Notes: generated from the letters alone by a model not told the origin. 17,965 bases of DNA from Litorivivens sp041619575 (GCA_041619575.1 JBFKDP010000036.1:1-17965); one strand, 5' to 3'; shown: positions 1-7,814, counted from the first letter of the stretch. Program-made: numbers and translations.

Positions 1-715
1 GCACGGCAACATACAGCGGAATCGTATCGAGCAACGCCGCACAAAACTTGAATAGATCATTGCTGCCCATTAGTACCAGCATCTGTTCCAGGGTCAGACC
101 GCCAGCGAGATACACCGCGCCGAAGGTGACACTGATGACCATAAAGGAATCAACCCCTTGGCTGATTAAGGTACTGAAGTTATTCCGCAACCACAGATGC
201 TTGCCGTGGGTGAGTTTTCTCCAAAAATGGTAGAGCTGCACGTCGCAATATTGGGCTGCAACATAGGCCAGCATGGATGCGATTACTGCGCCTGAGGTGC
301 ATGAATAAATCAGAAAGTAGAGTTCGACCGAGCCAGCAATGCTGGCGCCACCCGGCGTGGATATTTCCTGGGCGAGCGATAGAACCTGCCAGGGTGGTTG
401 ATTGTCGAGTGAAACGGCGGGCAGCAGGTTGCCAATGCTCAGAATAATAATCACAAAAATATTCATAATCAGGCCGACACTGACCATAAAGTTGGCGCGT
501 CGCTTGCCATAGATTTCGCTGACAAGGTCGGTACACAAAAAGGTCAGTGGGTAAGGCAGTACGCCCACGGCAAGCGCCATCGGACCTAACTGGACAAATT
601 TGGTGATGCCGATGATATTGAGCATGGTCATCGAGCAAAGAAAAAAGCCGGCGAGTAACAGAAACACCTGCTCGCGTCGGCGGCTGATCAGATCGATATC
701 GTCAACAAGTTGCAC
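1..715 (-). CDS. yhhQ: Queuosine precursor transporter (YhhQ/QueT-like, DUF165/COG1738), 3' end outside the window
   Basis: This is a polytopic inner-membrane protein of the VUT/YhhQ family, known for uptake of queuosine precursors (preQ0/preQ1) for tRNA modification. The 238 residues visible show hydrophobic segments at about 17-36, 45-62, 76-100, 132-153 and 190-205. Family signatures are TDLVSEIYGK near 62-71 and RNNFSTLISQGVDS near 177-190. The start is a GTG at 715, preceded by AGGAA at good spacing, 14 bases after the stop of the upstream crotonase gene. It is therefore probably the last or a late gene of the pxpABC operon. The frame is open to the window edge, so the C-terminus is missing. 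Family assignment is firm; the E. coli symbol is used by family, as this protein belongs to a branch with a longer central loop. The exact substrate is not shown by the sequence. Confidence 0.85.
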   Translation of the reverse strand, partial: MQLVDDIDLISRRREQVFLLLAGFFLCSMTMLNIIGITKFVQLGPMALAVGVLPYPLTFLCTDLVSEIYGKRRANFMVSVGLIMNIFVIIILSIGNLLPAVSLDNQPPWQVLSLAQEISTPGGASIAGSVELYFLIYSCTSGAVIASMLAYVAAQYCDVQLYHFWRKLTHGKHLWLRNNFSTLISQGVDSFMVISVTFGAVYLAGGLTLEQMLVLMGSNDLFKFCAALLDTIPLYVAV

Positions 716-729
716 GGGCGTTCCTGTCG

Positions 730-1539
730 TTATTTTCCTGAAAATACAGCGGGTGTTTTGTCGATAAATGCTGTCACGGCCGTTTTATGATCTTCGGTTG
801 CGTGACAGGTTGCCTGAACGCTGGCGCACATATCCAGAAAATCATTCAGTTCCTGTCGCTGCGCGGTTTTCATCAGACGCTTACTCAGGCGCAGGGCTTG
901 AGGTGGTTTTTCGGCGAAAGTGGCGGCTAAGGCTTCGGCGCGCTCAAGCAGTTCATCAGCGGCGACGAGCTCCAGTAGCAGTCCGAGTGATAGGGCTTCA
1001 TCGGCTTTGACCAAGCGACCTGAAAACGTCAGCTCGGCTGCGCGTTGATAGCCGACCAGACGTTGCAAAAACCAGGCTCCGCCGTCGCCCGGGATAATAC
1101 CGAGATTGATAAAGGTTTCGCCAAAGAGTGTGTGTTCGCTCCCCAGGCGGATATCGCACATGCAGGCCAGATCGAAGCCCGCGCCGACGGCGGCGCCATT
1201 CACTGCGGCAACCAATGGTATTTCCGAATGAAAAACACTGCGGCTCATGCGCTGAATGCCACGCCGGTAGCTCTCGGCAACGTCTGCGGGGCTACCACCA
1301 AACATACCGCGCTGTTCTGCCATTTCTTTGATATTGCCGCCGGAGCTGAAGGCTTTGCCCGCACCCGTAATAATCAGGCAATTGAGGTCGCGGTTGCCGT
1401 TTGCCCACTCAATCGTTGTGCAGATATCGTCAACCAAAGCGGTGCCGGTCAATGCATTGCGCACATCGTCGCGCTGGAAGGTCAGTACGGCATAGCGATG
1501 TTCAAGGCGTAATTCGGCGTCAGTCAGGGTGGGGAGCAT
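730..1539 (-). CDS. Enoyl-CoA hydratase/isomerase (crotonase) family protein with atypical active site
   Basis: This is a 269-residue crotonase-fold protein, a family that acts on acyl-CoA thioesters through an oxyanion hole. The oxyanion-hole segments are visible: AFSSGGNIKEM at about 63-73 and NGAAVGAGFDLACMCDIR at about 114-131. The two glutamates of classical enoyl-CoA hydratase (E144 and E164 in rat) are absent. The first position aligns with D123 and the second with F143 in FGETFINLG. An acidic residue, D152, sits in the following IPGDGGAW motif, near where some isomerase-type members place their catalytic acid. The start ATG has AAGGAA five bases upstream. It lies 43 bases after pxpC and 14 bases before the transporter gene, so it is probably co-transcribed with them. 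Family is certain; hydratase, isomerase or another reaction cannot be decided. Confidence 0.88.
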   Translation of the reverse strand: MLPTLTDAELRLEHRYAVLTFQRDDVRNALTGTALVDDICTTIEWANGNRDLNCLIITGAGKAFSSGGNIKEMAEQRGMFGGSPADVAESYRRGIQRMSRSVFHSEIPLVAAVNGAAVGAGFDLACMCDIRLGSEHTLFGETFINLGIIPGDGGAWFLQRLVGYQRAAELTFSGRLVKADEALSLGLLLELVAADELLERAEALAATFAEKPPQALRLSKRLMKTAQRQELNDFLDMCASVQATCHATEDHKTAVTAFIDKTPAVFSGK

Positions 1540-1582
1540 AATAGTTCCTTGTGCGATAGTCGTCGTTGTTGAGTGTTTCGCT

Positions 1583-2539
1583 TCAGTCGAGCTGAATTAA
1601 TTTCTTGGGCAATTCGCCAAGCCATTGGCGGCGATGGCTGCGAGCCAGCTGGGCTTCTTCCAGTGACACCGCCCGGAAGCTGACTTCATGGCCGGGCGGC
1701 AGTTGCGCGAGGTCTGGTAGATCGGTGCTGATGATCGTCGCTATTTTGGGGTAGCCACCGGTGGTCGGGCAGTCAGCCATCAAGATCAGGGGCAGGCCGC
1801 TGGCGGGAACCTGAATACAGCCGGGGACTACCGGGTCAGAGACAATATTACCGTCGCCAATGTATTCAATACGGCTGCCGGTCAGGCGGTAACCCACGCT
1901 GTCGGAATCCTTGTCGATTCGAAAGGCCGCCGACTGCAGCAGGGTCTGGATGCCGTCGTCGGTGAATCGGTGGGCCTGTGGTCCGAGAATCACACGAAAC
2001 TGGCGCCTTTTTCTTGGAAACTCTGAGTAGGGCAGGGAGAATTCCCGGCGAGGTGAAGCATCCGGGGTGACGAGCTCCAATTCTTGCCCAGCTTCCAGGG
2101 GCCCACCATCGATACCGCCGAGACCGGCGCGAAGGTGTGTCGCGCAGCTGCCCAGTACCGGCTCGAGTTGGAATCCGCCCTCGATGGCGAGGTAGCTGCG
2201 AATTCGCTGGCGCGCGCCACCAATACTGATGATATCGCCCATTCGCAGGTAAAGGCTGGTCGATACGGGAGCGGGATAGCCATTGATGGCAAGGCTGAAG
2301 TCACCCCCATGCAGCGCGACTCGAACGGTGCTGGCCGCAACGCGAAAATCCGCGCCACCAATGTTCATTTCGATCGCCGCTGTATCAAAGGGGTTGCCAA
2401 CCAGACAGTTTGCAACTTGCAGCGCGACCGGATCCATTGCGCCACTGCGGGTCACGCCGTAGCGTCGATAGCCGACTCGGCCCAGATCCTGAATACAGGT
2501 GCCCGGACTGGCCTGAAGTACGAGCAGCCCTCTAGACAT
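1583..2539 (-). CDS. pxpC: 5-oxoprolinase subunit PxpC (KipA-like, carboxyltransferase A/B domain)
   Basis: This is the third subunit of the prokaryotic ATP-dependent 5-oxoprolinase, which with PxpA and PxpB hydrolyses 5-oxo-L-proline to L-glutamate. The 318-residue product has the CT_A_B (biotin-dependent carboxyltransferase-like) domain: VLQASPGTCIQDLGRVGY near the N-terminus, then SGAMDPVALQVANCLVGN, then a SYLAIEGGF segment, and ADCPTTGGYPKIATI in the C-terminal third. Length suits the family. The chosen start is the ATG at 2539, which overlaps the pxpB stop by eight bases and has GAGAGGG upstream. A TTG seven codons earlier, at 2560, would also be open but adds residues the family does not need. 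The overlap implies translational coupling to pxpB. Homologues are sometimes named as biotin carboxylases or urea amidolyase pieces; the pxpA neighbour makes 5-oxoprolinase the better call. Confidence 0.9.
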   Translation of the reverse strand: MSRGLLVLQASPGTCIQDLGRVGYRRYGVTRSGAMDPVALQVANCLVGNPFDTAAIEMNIGGADFRVAASTVRVALHGGDFSLAINGYPAPVSTSLYLRMGDIISIGGARQRIRSYLAIEGGFQLEPVLGSCATHLRAGLGGIDGGPLEAGQELELVTPDASPRREFSLPYSEFPRKRRQFRVILGPQAHRFTDDGIQTLLQSAAFRIDKDSDSVGYRLTGSRIEYIGDGNIVSDPVVPGCIQVPASGLPLILMADCPTTGGYPKIATIISTDLPDLAQLPPGHEVSFRAVSLEEAQLARSHRRQWLGELPKKLIQLD

Positions 2540-3275
2540 TGAGACTGACCCTCTCGGCAACCCAGTCGCCTCGGTCAGCGGCGCGCTTCATGTCGCGAAA
2601 CTCTGAGGGAGATATCGCGCAGAACTCTACGGCATCGCCCGGTGCAATGAGAAAGTGTGGGTCGCGCTCGGTCGAAAAGGTGGCGACCGGGGTTTGCCCC
2701 AGTAGTTGCCAGCCGCTGGGCATGGCGACACCGGCAATCAGGGCCTGCATGCCGCCAATCGAGATACTGCCTGCGGGTGTCTGCAGACGCGGGTTTTCTC
2801 GCCGAGGCGTATGAATTGTCGGGTCCAGGCCGCCCAGATAGGTAAACCCGGGCGCAAAGCCGATCATGTAGACTCGATAGCGAGCGGCACTGTGACGCTG
2901 TATCAGTTCTGCCGCACTCATGTGATGGTAGTTGGCAACGTAGTCGAGGTCCGCGCCAAATTCGCCACCGTAGCACACGGGTATTGTCCAGAGATAATGC
3001 TCGCATTCCGTGACACTGGCGCCAAGATCTATGGCGCTGATGGCCTCTTGCAAGGCTGCAAAGTTAATAAGGTCGGGATTATAGTGAACAAGCAGGGCAT
3101 TGTAGGCCGGTGTGGTTTCCTCGATGCCGTTGATGGTCAGCTTCAGGATCTGGGCTTCCAGTTCCAGAACGGCTTCATTCAGGCTTGGGTCGATGCCGGC
3201 GCCCAGTTCGATCAACATGGCACAATCGCCCACCGGTGAAAAGCAGGCTTGGGTAAATGTCTGGGCCTGATTCAT
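2532..3275 (-). CDS. pxpB: 5-oxoprolinase subunit PxpB (KipI-like, carboxyltransferase C/D domain)
   Basis: This is the second subunit of the PxpABC 5-oxoprolinase. Its relative KipI of Bacillus inhibits the sporulation kinase KinA, but in this gene order the metabolic role is the likely one. From the ATG at 3275 the product is 247 residues. Signatures are FSPVGDCAMLIELG at about 12-25, IPVCYGGEFG at about 98-107, MIGFAPGFTYLGGLD at about 137-151 and TPAGSISIGG followed by SGWQLLGQTP at about 166-196. The ATG at 3275 forms a classic ATGA overlap with the pxpA stop. An in-frame ATG five codons earlier, at 3290, has no better ribosome site, so the start is only moderately sure. The gene also overlaps the start of pxpC. 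Confidence 0.9.
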   Translation of the reverse strand: MNQAQTFTQACFSPVGDCAMLIELGAGIDPSLNEAVLELEAQILKLTINGIEETTPAYNALLVHYNPDLINFAALQEAISAIDLGASVTECEHYLWTIPVCYGGEFGADLDYVANYHHMSAAELIQRHSAARYRVYMIGFAPGFTYLGGLDPTIHTPRRENPRLQTPAGSISIGGMQALIAGVAMPSGWQLLGQTPVATFSTERDPHFLIAPGDAVEFCAISPSEFRDMKRAADRGDWVAERVSLNV

Positions 3276-4036
3276 CGCAGCTTCAGCCATTGCGGGTAAG
3301 GCTGGACGCTAAGCCCACCGTCATCCAGGCACTTACGAATTGCTTCCGCCAGGGCCAGGGCGCCCGGGGTATCTCCGTGTACGCAAACGGAGTCAAAGCT
3401 GATATCGATTGTTTGGCCGTCAATGGTTTCCAGCTTGCCCGTGTCCAGCGCGCTCAGGAGGCGGTGAATGATCTGGTCGGTATCATGCAGCACACTGTTT
3501 GCTTGTTTGCGTGATACCAGTTGGCCCTCAATGTCGTAAGCGCGATCGGCGAAAAATTGTCTGATGACAGGCAGGCCCCGGGACTTGGCAGCCTTTTCGG
3601 CTGCGGAACCGCCCAGCGTCATTATAGCGAGCTCAGGGAAACTCTCGGCCACAGTCTGAGCCAGCACCGATGCCGCCTCGTGATCAGCATCGCTTAGGTT
3701 GCCGAGGGCGCCGTGAGCACGCAGGTGAGTAATGCGGGCGCCAAACTGTGTTGCCACGTCATTGAGCGTTGCAACCTGGCCTAGGTAAAGCTGGCGCATG
3801 GCGGCTGCTGAGAGACTGTGCGGCAAGCGGCCAAAATTGGCACGATCGCTGTAGCCGGGGTGTGCGCCGAGCGCAACGCCCAACGCTTTGGCCTTACGAA
3901 CACAAGCTACCATGGTTTGCTGGTCGCCGGCGTGACCGCCACACGCGATATTGGCACTGGAAACCAGTTCCAGCAAGGCGTCGTCAGCATCCATGCCCTC
4001 ACCTAGATCACAATTTAAATCAATAACTTGACGCAT
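3272..4036 (-). CDS. pxpA: 5-oxoprolinase subunit PxpA (LamB/YcsF family)
   Basis: This is the first subunit of the ATP-dependent 5-oxoprolinase complex, LamB/YcsF family. 5-Oxoproline forms spontaneously from glutamine and glutamate, and the complex recovers it as glutamate in the cytoplasm. The 254-residue product shows the family landmarks: IDLNCDLGEGMDADD at about 5-19, ANIACGGHAGD at about 28-38, GAHPGYSDRANFGR at about 57-70 and VCVHGDTPGA near residue 227. The start is taken as the ATG at 4036 because family members begin just before the LNCDLGEG motif. A GTG at 4084 would add 16 residues that look unrelated and has no ribosome site. The ATG itself has only a weak GGA upstream. The gene heads the left operon and is divergent from the small exported protein. 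Confidence 0.92.
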   Translation of the reverse strand: MRQVIDLNCDLGEGMDADDALLELVSSANIACGGHAGDQQTMVACVRKAKALGVALGAHPGYSDRANFGRLPHSLSAAAMRQLYLGQVATLNDVATQFGARITHLRAHGALGNLSDADHEAASVLAQTVAESFPELAIMTLGGSAAEKAAKSRGLPVIRQFFADRAYDIEGQLVSRKQANSVLHDTDQIIHRLLSALDTGKLETIDGQTIDISFDSVCVHGDTPGALALAEAIRKCLDDGGLSVQPYPQWLKLR

Positions 4037-4082
4037 TTGTCCGCACGCGGCTGAGCCTGATTGTCGATAGATGAAATCTACC

Positions 4083-4128
4083 ACAGCCGGGCTTGGGCTG
4101 TCCTGTGGGATAAGGTTCAGGCTGTCCT
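4083..4128. repeat. Repeated ACAGCC/GGCTGT half-sites in the divergent pxpA upstream region
   Basis: In the intergenic region between pxpA and the divergent small gene, the nine-base word GGCTGTCCT occurs twice as a direct repeat, at 4096-4104 and 4120-4128, with a 24-base period. ACAGCC at 4083-4088 is the inverted partner of GGCTGT at 4096-4101, with a seven-base spacer. Three copies of one half-site in a divergent promoter region could be an operator for a regulator. This is inference; the words are short and no known consensus is recognised. Confidence 0.3.
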
Positions 4129-4227
4129 ATAGCACATAGATCCAAGGTTCGTGATCCAGAAGGGTTTGCCCCGCGTAGAGGAGGGCCATACGAAACGTTA
4201 ATAGCCCAGTGGGGGAGTAGAGTAAGC

Positions 4228-4563
4228 ATGTCATCCATCAATCAGACCCGTTATGCAGCCAAATCTGCGTCCATGGCACTACTTTTTTTAGCGGCACTGG
4301 CAACAGCCACTGGCGCTAGAGCCGGTGTGGCACCGCAGCCTGAAACGCTCAAGCTTGTCGCCTATTACGATATCGGCGAGCAACGTTATCGCGAGATAGA
4401 AGTGGGCTGCAGTAATCGCAGTGAGGCACTGGTTTACAAAACCGAGCGCCGTCGCCAATGGTGCGTGGGTGGCCCTGCCGCTGGCGAATGCTTTAGAGAT
4501 AATATTTCTGCTGCAAAGCAGGCTTGCGCGAATGCTCAGCCATCCAGTTTGGCCAAACGCTGA
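4228..4563 (+). CDS. Small exported protein with four cysteines, function unknown
   Basis: This is a 111-residue protein that I do not recognise. It has a Sec signal peptide: a charged start, a hydrophobic stretch at about 16-28 and an ARA-type cleavage site after residue 32. The mature part is about 79 residues and contains four cysteines (61, 79, 88 and 100), enough for two periplasmic disulfides. It is rich in charged residues around KTERRRQWC. The ATG has GGGGGAG upstream at about ten bases. The gene is divergent from pxpA and is followed 23 bases later by a strong intrinsic terminator, so it is a single-gene transcript or the end of one. The signal peptide and terminator argue that this is a real gene despite the lack of a known family. 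Confidence 0.7.
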   Translation: MSSINQTRYAAKSASMALLFLAALATATGARAGVAPQPETLKLVAYYDIGEQRYREIEVGCSNRSEALVYKTERRRQWCVGGPAAGECFRDNISAAKQACANAQPSSLAKR

Positions 4564-4585
4564 ATTTTCCATCCAGGTTTTCCCC

Positions 4586-4610
4586 AGGGGCCTTTGTGCC
4601 CCTCTTTTTT
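4586..4610 (+). terminator. Intrinsic (Rho-independent) terminator after the small exported protein gene
   Basis: AGGGGC at 4586-4591 pairs perfectly with GCCCCT at 4598-4603 around a six-base CTTTGT loop. It is followed by C and six T residues to 4610. It lies 23 bases after the stop codon at 4563. This is a textbook terminator on the plus strand and separates the small gene from the downstream deacetylase gene. Confidence 0.88.
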
Positions 4611-4686
4611 GTCTGGACAACGCCCTTTTGCCGTCCTTGCCACGGGTGCTATGTTAGCGTGTGAGCCTTTGGCCTGAGGATTCGCT

Positions 4687-5637
4687 TTGGTAGCGACTAC
4701 GCTGGGATTTTTAACGCACGAAGCTTGTTTTGCCCATGAAATGGGCGAAGGTCACCCCGAATCACCTGAGCGCCTGCGGGCGATAAGCCGCTACCTTGAT
4801 GATTGTGGCTTGCTCGCTGATTTATGCGTGGCGCCGGTAGAGGCGTTGAGCGGTGAAAAGCTCGCGCGTTTGTGGCAGCAAACACATTCGCCACAGCTGC
4901 TGGCCCGACTGGACAAGCTCAGCCCACAGGCTGCCTACGCCGATATTGATCCTGACACCCGCATGAATCCCTACAGTCTGTCCGCTGCGCGCCATGCCAC
5001 GGCCACCGTGTTGAATGCTGTTGAGGGCATCGCGGGTGGACAGTTTCAAGCAGCTTTTTGCGCCACGCGACCGCCGGGACATCATGCCGAATATGATGCT
5101 GCGATGGGCTTCTGTCTTATCAACCAGGCAGCGGTGGCTGTGAACTACCTGCGCGAGGCCCACGGGGTTGAGGCGGTGGCTGTTCTGGATTTTGATGTCC
5201 ACCACGGTAACGGCACTTTTGATATTTTTCGTCATGACGAATCTGTTCTGGTGTGTTCCAGCTATCAGCACCCTTATTATCCCGGTCGCCAAACAATGAC
5301 CCGGGGGCCAAATCTTGTGCATAGCCCGCTGGAGGCTGGCAGTAACTGCGATGTTTTGCTCAGGCTGATCGAGCGCGACTGGCTGCCGGCCTTGCAAAAG
5401 CACCGCCCCGAGTGGATTATTTTCTCGGCGGGCTTTGATGCGCACCGCGATGACCCCTTGGGCGGATTAAACTGGTCATCCACTGACTATTATCACCTGA
5501 CGAGACTGTTGCTGGAGATCACCTGCCCATTCAGTCAGGGGCGTGTCATCTCCATACTGGAGGGCGGCTACAATCTCAATGCGCTGGCAGAAAGTGTCGC
5601 TGCCCACCTCTGCGCAATCTTGGATGTATCGCCGTGA
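4687..5637 (+). CDS. Histone deacetylase superfamily protein (zinc-dependent deacetylase/acetylpolyamine amidohydrolase type)
   Basis: This is a 316-residue cytoplasmic deacetylase of the HDAC/AcuC/AphA superfamily, which removes acetyl groups from lysine side chains or polyamines using zinc. The catalytic core is complete: GHPESPERL at about 22-30, RPPGHHA with H132 and H133, the zinc ligands D170 and H172 in DFDVHHGNGT, a third ligand D251 in SAGFDAHRDDPLGG, and the catalytic-type tyrosine Y295 in EGGY. The pattern resembles class II-like bacterial members. The start is a TTG at 4687, supported by GAGGA six bases upstream and by conservation of the residues right after it. It stands alone between a terminator and the receptor gene. 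The substrate cannot be told from the sequence; bacterial members include polyamine, acetoin-related and protein deacetylases. Confidence 0.9.
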   Translation: MVATTLGFLTHEACFAHEMGEGHPESPERLRAISRYLDDCGLLADLCVAPVEALSGEKLARLWQQTHSPQLLARLDKLSPQAAYADIDPDTRMNPYSLSAARHATATVLNAVEGIAGGQFQAAFCATRPPGHHAEYDAAMGFCLINQAAVAVNYLREAHGVEAVAVLDFDVHHGNGTFDIFRHDESVLVCSSYQHPYYPGRQTMTRGPNLVHSPLEAGSNCDVLLRLIERDWLPALQKHRPEWIIFSAGFDAHRDDPLGGLNWSSTDYYHLTRLLLEITCPFSQGRVISILEGGYNLNALAESVAAHLCAILDVSP

Positions 5638-5788
5638 ATGGCGGTTCACGCATTGGTCACTCTGTGTCATAGGGGTGTCAGTACTTCCCCCGATACACGT
5701 AACGCCTTCTTCTACCTAGTATTCATGTAAGCCAGTTATTCCCAGGTGGTGTCATTGCACATGTGAAGTAGCCGGGAACAAGGCATGC

Positions 5789-5812
5789 GTGATCTCTCTA
5801 CAGGAAGATCAC
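5789..5812 (+). promoter_or_regulatory. Seven-base-pair hairpin in the leader of the TonB receptor operon
   Basis: GTGATCT at 5789-5795 is perfectly inverted as AGATCAC at 5806-5812 around a ten-base loop. It sits 26 bases before the preferred GTG start of the receptor gene and just upstream of its ribosome-binding site. There is no T run after it, so it is not a terminator. It could be an operator or a translational control element. It matches no riboswitch class I recognise, and a seven-base stem could be chance. Confidence 0.35.
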
Positions 5813-5838
5813 AATCCCACCGGGAAGGGAGAGGGGAT

Positions 5839-7803
5839 GTGTCCAAAATCGATGCCCGTAAAGCCGTTCTGCATAGCTGTTTGACGCTTGCGTTGTCAGC
5901 GTCATTTGGTGCTCAGAAGTCCGTCTGGGCAGCCAATGAAGAGCCACTGATGCTGGCCAGCACCGCTGACCTGGCAGACTTGTCGCTCGAAAGTCTGATG
6001 GCAATTAATGTTTACTCAGTCACAAAATCTGCCGAGCCCTGGTTGCGTTCGGCGGCAGCTATTTATGTCCTGACCGGTGAAGAAATTCGCCGCTCTGGGG
6101 TGAAAACCATGCCCGAGGCCCTACGCCTAGTGCCGGGCGTGACAGTCGCTCGTATTAACGCGCACAGTTGGGCCATCACGACGCGAGGTTTTAACAGCAA
6201 TCTCGCTGACAAGCTGGAAGTACTGTTGGACGGCCGTAGTCTCTACACGCCGCTCTTTTCCGGCGTGTACTGGCAGAAGCACAATATTCCGATGAGCAAT
6301 ATTGAGCGCATTGAAGTGATTCGAGGCCCTGGTGGCTCACTGTGGGGTGCGAACGCTGTAAACGGTGTTATCAATATTGTGACGCGTTCGGCCGCCGCGG
6401 CTGAGACTTTGCTCGTGGAATCCGGTGCGAGCAATAATACCAGCAGCTATTCGGGCTTCTCCACCGCTGTAGGCGACGAAGAGGCCGCGCTGCAGGTGTA
6501 CGCGCGGCAGGAGCGGTATTCAGAGCTCAATCAGCGCAACGGTAATCCCAATGACGATGGCTTTACGAGTCAACGGCTTGGCTTTCGATCAGATTTTACG
6601 CTGGGTGAGGGACAATCCAAGCTGACGATTCAAGGGGAGCATTATAGCGATAGAATCCAGCGTCCCGACCCTAGCCGGGACGAACGCAATCGTACAGATT
6701 TTCTGCTCGCCAACTGGTCCACGCAGGAAATCGATGGCTCGGGTTTTGAAGTTCGCGCTTATATTGAAGAGCAAGAATACGATATTCCGGGCCTGTTCAA
6801 AGAGGATCGGCGCACCTTTGAGGTCGAACTGATCCGGCACTTTTATCTGGGCGATTCACACGAAATTGTTGTGGGAGCAGCATATTCCCAAACCTCTGAT
6901 GATATTGAATCCCCCAATCAGAACAATCTTGGGTTTCTGCCGGCTAGTCGCACGGACACGACTTATGATTTCTACGTGCAGGATCAGGTAGACCTTATAA
7001 AAGACAGACTGCGTCTGACGGCGGGGCTCAAGGCAGAGAACAATGAGTACTCCGGAACGGAATTTCAGCCAACGCTTCGTTTGGCTTATACCCCCTCGCA
7101 AAATTCTACGCTCTGGACTGCGGTGTCGAGAGCAGTCAGGATCCCGACCCGCTTGGACGAGGATTTCCTCATTTTCGCGCCGCAGCCAGCGCAACCCGGT
7201 ACAGTCGTTATTACCGGGAGCGATGATTTTGACGCAGAGACTGTGATTGCATTTGAGGTCGGCTACAGGCATCAATTTACCGATGATGTCACACTGGATG
7301 TTGCACTGTACCGCAATGAGTACGACGATTTGCGCGGACTAGACTCGACAGTGTTTCCCATTGAGATCTCGAATGAGGGGGAAGGCAACTCCAGTGGGAT
7401 AGAAATGGTCGTACAGTGGAATTATCCGGCTCAGTGGACACACCGGGCCTCCTATACCTATCAGCATATTGATTTTTCCGCCAAGCGCGGGAGTTCCGAT
7501 ACATCGATCAGTGATGCTAATCGTAATGACCCCAGGCATCAGGGAATGTTGCACAGCACCTGGCTGGCAAGCGATACCATCAGTGTTGATTCACGTTTGC
7601 GTAATGTCAGTGAATTACCTGACCGAGCGGTAGATGGCTATACCGAACTGGACCTGTCGGTGTCATGGCAGGCTCATCCGAATCTGCGCTTGAGTTTACT
7701 GGGTCAGAACCTGCTTGATAAAGCGCACGCTGAGTTTAGTGAAACCAACAGTGAGGTAGAGGTACATCGGAGTATTCTTTTTGGCCTTGAGTGGACCTAC
7801 TAA
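5839..7803 (+). CDS. TonB-dependent outer-membrane receptor, first gene of the signalling operon
   Basis: This is an outer-membrane beta-barrel receptor of about 654 residues. It starts with a signal peptide (basic start, hydrophobic core at about 10-25, cleavage near VWAA-NEE). Next comes the segment LADLSLESLMAINVYSVTKS at about 45-64, typical of one TonB-receptor group. The plug domain runs from about 66 to 183 with TTRGFNS, LLDGRSLY, IERIEVIRGPGGSLWGANA and GVINIVTR. The barrel follows and ends in the aromatic residues WTY, as expected of a barrel C-terminus. The preferred start is the GTG at 5839, because GGAG lies seven bases upstream and the signal peptide begins right there. An ATG at 5785 would add 18 polar residues before the signal peptide and has poor spacing. 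The ligand is unknown. The tight link to the YfiR-type gene suggests a sensory role or shared envelope function besides import. Confidence 0.9.
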   Translation: MSKIDARKAVLHSCLTLALSASFGAQKSVWAANEEPLMLASTADLADLSLESLMAINVYSVTKSAEPWLRSAAAIYVLTGEEIRRSGVKTMPEALRLVPGVTVARINAHSWAITTRGFNSNLADKLEVLLDGRSLYTPLFSGVYWQKHNIPMSNIERIEVIRGPGGSLWGANAVNGVINIVTRSAAAAETLLVESGASNNTSSYSGFSTAVGDEEAALQVYARQERYSELNQRNGNPNDDGFTSQRLGFRSDFTLGEGQSKLTIQGEHYSDRIQRPDPSRDERNRTDFLLANWSTQEIDGSGFEVRAYIEEQEYDIPGLFKEDRRTFEVELIRHFYLGDSHEIVVGAAYSQTSDDIESPNQNNLGFLPASRTDTTYDFYVQDQVDLIKDRLRLTAGLKAENNEYSGTEFQPTLRLAYTPSQNSTLWTAVSRAVRIPTRLDEDFLIFAPQPAQPGTVVITGSDDFDAETVIAFEVGYRHQFTDDVTLDVALYRNEYDDLRGLDSTVFPIEISNEGEGNSSGIEMVVQWNYPAQWTHRASYTYQHIDFSAKRGSSDTSISDANRNDPRHQGMLHSTWLASDTISVDSRLRNVSELPDRAVDGYTELDLSVSWQAHPNLRLSLLGQNLLDKAHAEFSETNSEVEVHRSILFGLEWTY

Positions 7804-7814
7804 GGGTGATCAGC

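Noticed and set aside
180..638. Long minus-strand open frame inside the transporter gene
   Set aside because: The translation is arginine- and cysteine-rich without any family pattern. The other minus-strand frame gives a clean hydrophobic QueT/YhhQ protein running to the window edge.
2084..2542. Plus-strand open frame opposite pxpC
   Set aside because: It is a shadow of pxpC with no family motifs or sensible ribosome site; pxpC is strongly recognised on the other strand.
4020..4241. Minus-strand 73-codon frame in the pxpA upstream region
   Set aside because: It spans the divergent intergenic region and overlaps the starts of two supported genes; no ribosome site or domain is visible.
4822..5445. 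207-codon minus-strand frame opposite the deacetylase gene
   Set aside because: The plus strand encodes a complete HDAC-type active site over the same bases; the antisense frame has no recognisable features.
5663..5691. GGGG/CCCC pairing after the deacetylase gene as a terminator
   Set aside because: The stem is only four pairs with an 11-base loop and no T run follows on either strand.
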